A DNA stretch of 25,173 nt, from the NCBI GenBank assembly GCA_900557355.1, contig USSR01000017.1, forward strand, positions 1 to 25,173, written 5' to 3'. Of the stretch, positions 22,510 through 25,173 are shown piece by piece. The stretch's first letter is position 1, and each line of letters starts with the position of its first letter. The DNA is from an uncultured Bacteroides sp. (GTDB lineage: Bacteria; Bacteroidota; Bacteroidia; Bacteroidales; Bacteroidaceae). The position numbers and the translations under genes were made by a program. Under the pieces are notes generated by a model that worked only from the letters and a program-made list of their open reading frames with translations, did not search any database and was not told the origin of the DNA.

Positions 22510-24243
22510 TTATTTGCAAGTAGCGTATAATCCAATTGTAGTACCGGTAAATCCACCAGCCGTTGTAGTAGAGAGATAACTGGGATCTACATCTTTACAA
22601 AGCAGTTTCCAGTTTTTTTCACCATCAATAGAATAATAGAAGTCGTAACCAATTCCTTGAGATACTAATTTCAAATATACCTCATTTGTATCTGCGTCTA
22701 TTTCATCTGAAGCCAATGTCTGTTCCTTTTCACCGATTTGTTTCAGAGAAATATTTTTATTCTCACCCACTTTATTCAAGCAGAAGAAATATTGATGCGT
22801 CTCATTTTTAAACAACAGCATTCCGGCTGTTTCCTTATCGTTAGAAGGATTGAACAACATACGGGTAGCACATTCAAATTTATGATGTTGTAACCGACGG
22901 CAGACAAATGCCGGAGTTTTCTTTTCCGTAGCGCTAATATCTGCACACTTCAAGGTCAGGTATCCGGGTGTTTCCGTCAATGAATATAAATCGGAAGCAG
23001 AAGCTCTCAAAGTCATCCAAGTCATGTCAAGTACAGGAGAATCAAAGTTCTCTATTAACTCGAAGTTACCATAAGTAACTATCGTATCGCGTTTCGCACC
23101 TTCACGTTTTACAATCATAGGTACTAAATCATCTCCTTGTGTCATGTACGGGAATCCATCTTCACTCCATTTCACCGGCATCATAAATGTTTCACGTCCC
23201 AAATTCTCAAACTGATTATTAATAGGGCGACAAGCCAGAAAAACAGCCCACCAATCTCCCTCTTTTGTTTGAATCAAGTCTGCATGACCAGCACAGGTTA
23301 CCGAATTAGGACGGTCAGAATTCAAATGTCTTTGCGTCAGAATCGGATTGTTTTTCCATGGAAGAAACTTACCCATCGGAGAATCACCACAGAAAATCAC
23401 TTCCGAATGCCAATTTCCCGTTCCACCTTCGGCGGACATCAAGAAATACTTTCCATTTATTTTATATAAATGAGGGCCCTCTATCCAAATTGGTTTGTCT
23501 GCCGGTTGAGCTCCTTTGTTTACAAGAATTTTACGGGGACCGATCGTCTTATCTGTTTTCACATCAAATTCTTGTATGCGTATAGTACGGTGGCCGCTAT
23601 ATTCAGGTTTATTATCCGGAGCCTCATCATTATTAACAATATATGCCTTACCATCTTCATCAAAAAAGAAAGAAGGATCAATACCTCCGACCTCCGGCAA
23701 CATGACGGGTTCCGACCATTCACCAAACGGGTCTTGCGTCTTAACAAAGAAATTCCCGGCTCCGACATTGGTTGTTACCATATAATATGTCTTGTTATAC
23801 GGATTATAAGAAATAGCCGGAGCAAAAATACCGCCACTCACTTTCTGTCCTTCCATATTCACTAATTGCGAAGCACGGTTCAACACATGCCCTATCTGTT
23901 TCCAATTCACCAAGTCTTTGCTGTGAAAAATAGGAACACCGGGGAAATAAGTGAATGTAGATGTTACCAGGAAATAATCACCTTCTCCATTTGTGCAAAC
24001 ACTAGGATCAGAATACCATCCCGGCAAAATAGGATTATAGAAATAGTCTTCACCTGACAGAGGATTGGAAATATAAAAATCATCATTTCCCTTATAAGAA
24101 AAATAATCAAAGAGGGCCACAGATTTTCCAATAGCCGGTAATTGTTGTTCTTTCTTTGAGTTACATGACATCATTGTTATCCCCAACATAAATATGGAGA
24201 GCCGGACGATTGACATTAATTGTATTACCTGTGTATTCTTCAT
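22510..24243 (-). CDS. GH43 lipoprotein with C-terminal beta-sandwich (xylosidase/arabinofuranosidase type)
   Basis: 577 residues from the chosen start. Lipobox Cys27 (MMSC) is followed by NSKKEQ, a basic stretch that favours the periplasmic face. The five-bladed GH43 propeller shows Asp79 in GWYSDPSVC (base), Asp189 in GGIDPSFF (pKa modulator), and Glu255 in IEGPHLY (acid). The segment TFTYFPGVPIFHSKDLVNW is characteristic of the XynB-like GH43 groups (subfamilies 11/12). The C-terminal part (from about residue 390) is a concanavalin-like sandwich with the AFVCRRLQHHKF block seen in that group. It should remove arabinose or xylose from xylo-oligosaccharides; which of the two is not decidable here. 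A longer frame can start at a TTG (24297), but the ATG at 24243 has AGAGG 4 bases upstream and gives a proper lipoprotein signal. It is the first gene after the candidate promoter, ahead of SusC1. Confidence 0.9.
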   Translation of the reverse strand: MKNTQVIQLMSIVRLSIFMLGITMMSCNSKKEQQLPAIGKSVALFDYFSYKGNDDFYISNPLSGEDYFYNPILPGWYSDPSVCTNGEGDYFLVTSTFTYFPGVPIFHSKDLVNWKQIGHVLNRASQLVNMEGQKVSGGIFAPAISYNPYNKTYYMVTTNVGAGNFFVKTQDPFGEWSEPVMLPEVGGIDPSFFFDEDGKAYIVNNDEAPDNKPEYSGHRTIRIQEFDVKTDKTIGPRKILVNKGAQPADKPIWIEGPHLYKINGKYFLMSAEGGTGNWHSEVIFCGDSPMGKFLPWKNNPILTQRHLNSDRPNSVTCAGHADLIQTKEGDWWAVFLACRPINNQFENLGRETFMMPVKWSEDGFPYMTQGDDLVPMIVKREGAKRDTIVTYGNFELIENFDSPVLDMTWMTLRASASDLYSLTETPGYLTLKCADISATEKKTPAFVCRRLQHHKFECATRMLFNPSNDKETAGMLLFKNETHQYFFCLNKVGENKNISLKQIGEKEQTLASDEIDADTNEVYLKLVSQGIGYDFYYSIDGEKNWKLLCKDVDPSYLSTTTAGGFTGTTIGLYATCK

Positions 24244-24247
24244 AATA

Positions 24248-24252
24248 CCTCT
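24248..24252 (-). promoter_or_regulatory. Shine-Dalgarno-like site fixing the GH43 start
   Basis: Read on the coding strand, AGAGG is followed by TATT and then ATG (24243-24241). Such a clear site is uncommon among the genes here, most of which have only AT-rich leaders. It decides for the ATG at 24243 over the upstream TTG at 24297, which would also lie inside the -7 promoter box. Confidence 0.6.
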
Positions 24253-24294
24253 TATTTTCTTTATAATCAAATATGAATTACTGATCTTTTTCTG

Positions 24295-24324
24295 CAAAGA
24301 TATGCCAGCTCATAAAACTACAAA
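24295..24324 (-). promoter_or_regulatory. Bacteroides-type promoter (-33 TTTG, -7 TAnnTTTG) ahead of GH43-SusCD
   Basis: On the minus strand, TTTG (24324-24321) and TATCTTTG (24302-24295) are separated by 18 bases. The Bacteroides sigma-AB consensus is TTTG, about 19-21 bases, then TAnnTTTG, so the -7 box is a perfect match and the spacing is one base short. Transcription would start near 24288 and give a leader of about 45 bases before the GH43 ATG. I found no other -7 box in the gaps between 22391 and 24458. The motif match is direct; activity is inferred. Confidence 0.6.
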
Positions 24325-24336
24325 CATAATTATGTT
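24323..24336. promoter_or_regulatory. Perfect 14-bp palindrome at the upstream edge of the promoter (possible operator)
   Basis: The bases aacataattatgtt equal their own reverse complement. The palindrome overlaps the -33 box by two bases and extends upstream from it, a position suited to a transcription activator. Related ATGTTA/TAACAT half-sites recur at 24332-24337, 24356-24361 (inverted) and 24373-24378. PULs of this kind are usually switched on by a hybrid two-component sensor or a SusR-like protein; none is encoded in the window. The sequence is AT-rich, so chance cannot be ruled out. Confidence 0.35.
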
Positions 24337-24458
24337 ACGGGCTTCTTTTCCTAAATAACATCTTCATTTTCAATGTTACATCTATCTTTCCCCTTGTAGC
24401 ACACCCAAATAATTATGCTGATTATAAGCACATTACAATCTCATTTTTTGAATAAAAG

Positions 24459-25173
24459 CTATTCAAATTCCCAATAATCCAGATTGAAAAGTTTGTTTCC
24501 TTTCTCTCCTTTAAAGCAGAAATAAAGATCATGTACACCCTTTGCATTCTTTATCCGGCATGACATCTGTTTATATATATCCAGTCCTCCTGTCGGTGAT
24601 ATACTGACACTGCCTATTACCGGACCTTCAGTGCTGTCCAGACGAATTTCTATCATTCCGCCTTTTTCAACACAAGCTGCGCTTACACTGAATTTCTTTG
24701 CTCCCTTCTTGCCAAAGTCGACACCACGCACACACAGATATTCATTATCATCAATATCGGTTATATACAAACCGCCATTCTTATGATTTTCAGCTTTAAG
24801 ACCATATCCCCAAGCCATCGTTTCAGCTTCCACTCTACGGTAAGGATTAAAGTTTTCAATCTGTTCCAGTTTCGTCTCCTGCCAATAAGGAACTTCCTGA
24901 ATAGTTCCATCCGGATTATAATGCATTTTTGCAACAGATACCGAACGGCGTTCCTTATGATCCAAAGTCTCCAAATGAAGCAAATCATAATTTAGGCCAA
25001 ATACATAAGAGCTACCTTTATAATTGATAATTCCAGGATGATTTCCTCTACTCCGCTCTGTTGGACGCATAATATATCCTTTTGTACTCCATGGTCCGGT
25101 AGCTTTGTCGCTCATGGCATAGCCAATCCCTTCCGGACAACAAGTTGAAGCGAAAGCCATGTAATAATGCCCG
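24459..25173 (-). CDS. GH43 with C-terminal CBM6, 3' part only (runs off the right edge)
   Basis: The last 238 codons are present; the reading frame is open to the right edge and begins there with GHYYMAFAS, so the start is outside the window. The first part is the end of a GH43 propeller: AMSDKATGPW, a GNHPGIINYKGSSYVFG blade, and HYNPDGTI. A linker (EQIENFNPYRRVEAET) leads into a CBM6-like beta-sandwich that opens with VEAETMAWGYGLKAE, holds VRGVDFGKKGA and VIGSVSISPTGG strands, and ends in DLYFCFKGEKGNKLFNLDYWEFE. GH43-CBM6 proteins in xylan PULs are arabinofuranosidases or xylosidases. The catalytic base lies outside the window, so activity cannot be judged. The stop is followed by 215 bases before the next gene, with no clear terminator for this gene. 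Confidence 0.88.
   Translation of the reverse strand, partial: GHYYMAFASTCCPEGIGYAMSDKATGPWSTKGYIMRPTERSRGNHPGIINYKGSSYVFGLNYDLLHLETLDHKERRSVSVAKMHYNPDGTIQEVPYWQETKLEQIENFNPYRRVEAETMAWGYGLKAENHKNGGLYITDIDDNEYLCVRGVDFGKKGAKKFSVSAACVEKGGMIEIRLDSTEGPVIGSVSISPTGGLDIYKQMSCRIKNAKGVHDLYFCFKGEKGNKLFNLDYWEFE

Noticed and set aside
22504..22515. A 12-bp perfect palindrome (aaataattattt) next to a run of eight A at the end of the GH43 gene, which on the minus strand looks like a stem followed by T
   Set aside because: The stem has no G-C pairs and cannot form a stable loop; with susC1 119 bases on and no promoter seen, a terminator here is not supported.
24447..24467. An 8-bp inverted repeat (tttgaata / tattcaaa) overlapping the stop codon of the GH43-CBM6 gene
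   Set aside because: It is followed by A rather than T on the coding strand and the stem is weak, so it does not make an intrinsic terminator for that gene.

Overview
The window is a piece of a Bacteroidetes chromosome, most likely a gut Bacteroides of the ovatus/xylanisolvens kind. The evidence is two SusC/SusD pairs, lipoproteins with Bacteroides-style acidic residues after the lipobox cysteine, AT-rich spacers, a promoter of the Bacteroides -33/-7 type, and few Shine-Dalgarno sites. The species call is inference. All twelve protein-coding genes lie on the minus strand, so the locus reads from right to left. There are no tRNA or rRNA genes, CRISPR arrays, insertion sequences or regulator genes. 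No gene-free stretch exceeds 300 bases.

The content is that of a polysaccharide utilization locus (PUL) for heavily decorated xylan (glucurono-arabinoxylan, cereal type). From right to left: the 3' part of a GH43-CBM6 gene (24459-25173); a 215-base spacer with a good promoter candidate and a palindrome; a GH43 lipoprotein with a beta-sandwich tail (22510-24243); SusC1/SusD1 (19238-22390, 17350-19221); SusC2/SusD2 (14498-17329, 12695-14470); a DUF1735-type lipoprotein (11629-12663); a GH10-like lipoprotein interrupted by two CBMs (9344-11596); GH30 (7667-9310); GH98 (4824-7640); a hairpin followed by a T-rich tract; GH115 alpha-glucuronidase (2195-4738); a CE6-CE1 fused esterase (252-2168); and the first 81 codons of another GH43 (1-244). 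Gene content and order resemble what I remember of the large xylan PUL of B. ovatus (BACOVA_034xx). That comparison is from memory.

Working model: the surface lipoproteins GH98 and GH30 cut the decorated backbone. SusD1, SusD2, the DUF1735 protein and the degenerate GH10-like protein hold the glycan, and the two SusC channels import the fragments. In the periplasm GH115 removes (methyl)glucuronic acid, CE6-CE1 removes acetyl and probably feruloyl esters, and the GH43 enzymes remove arabinose or xylose. Spacings of 7-33 bases between most genes suggest one long transcript starting near 24288, possibly attenuated at the hairpin after GH98.

I do not see an unknown system here. The points most worth checking are the GH10 fold that has lost both catalytic glutamates, the second SusC without its N-terminal extension, the hairpin between GH98 and GH115, and the promoter/palindrome ahead of the GH43 gene.
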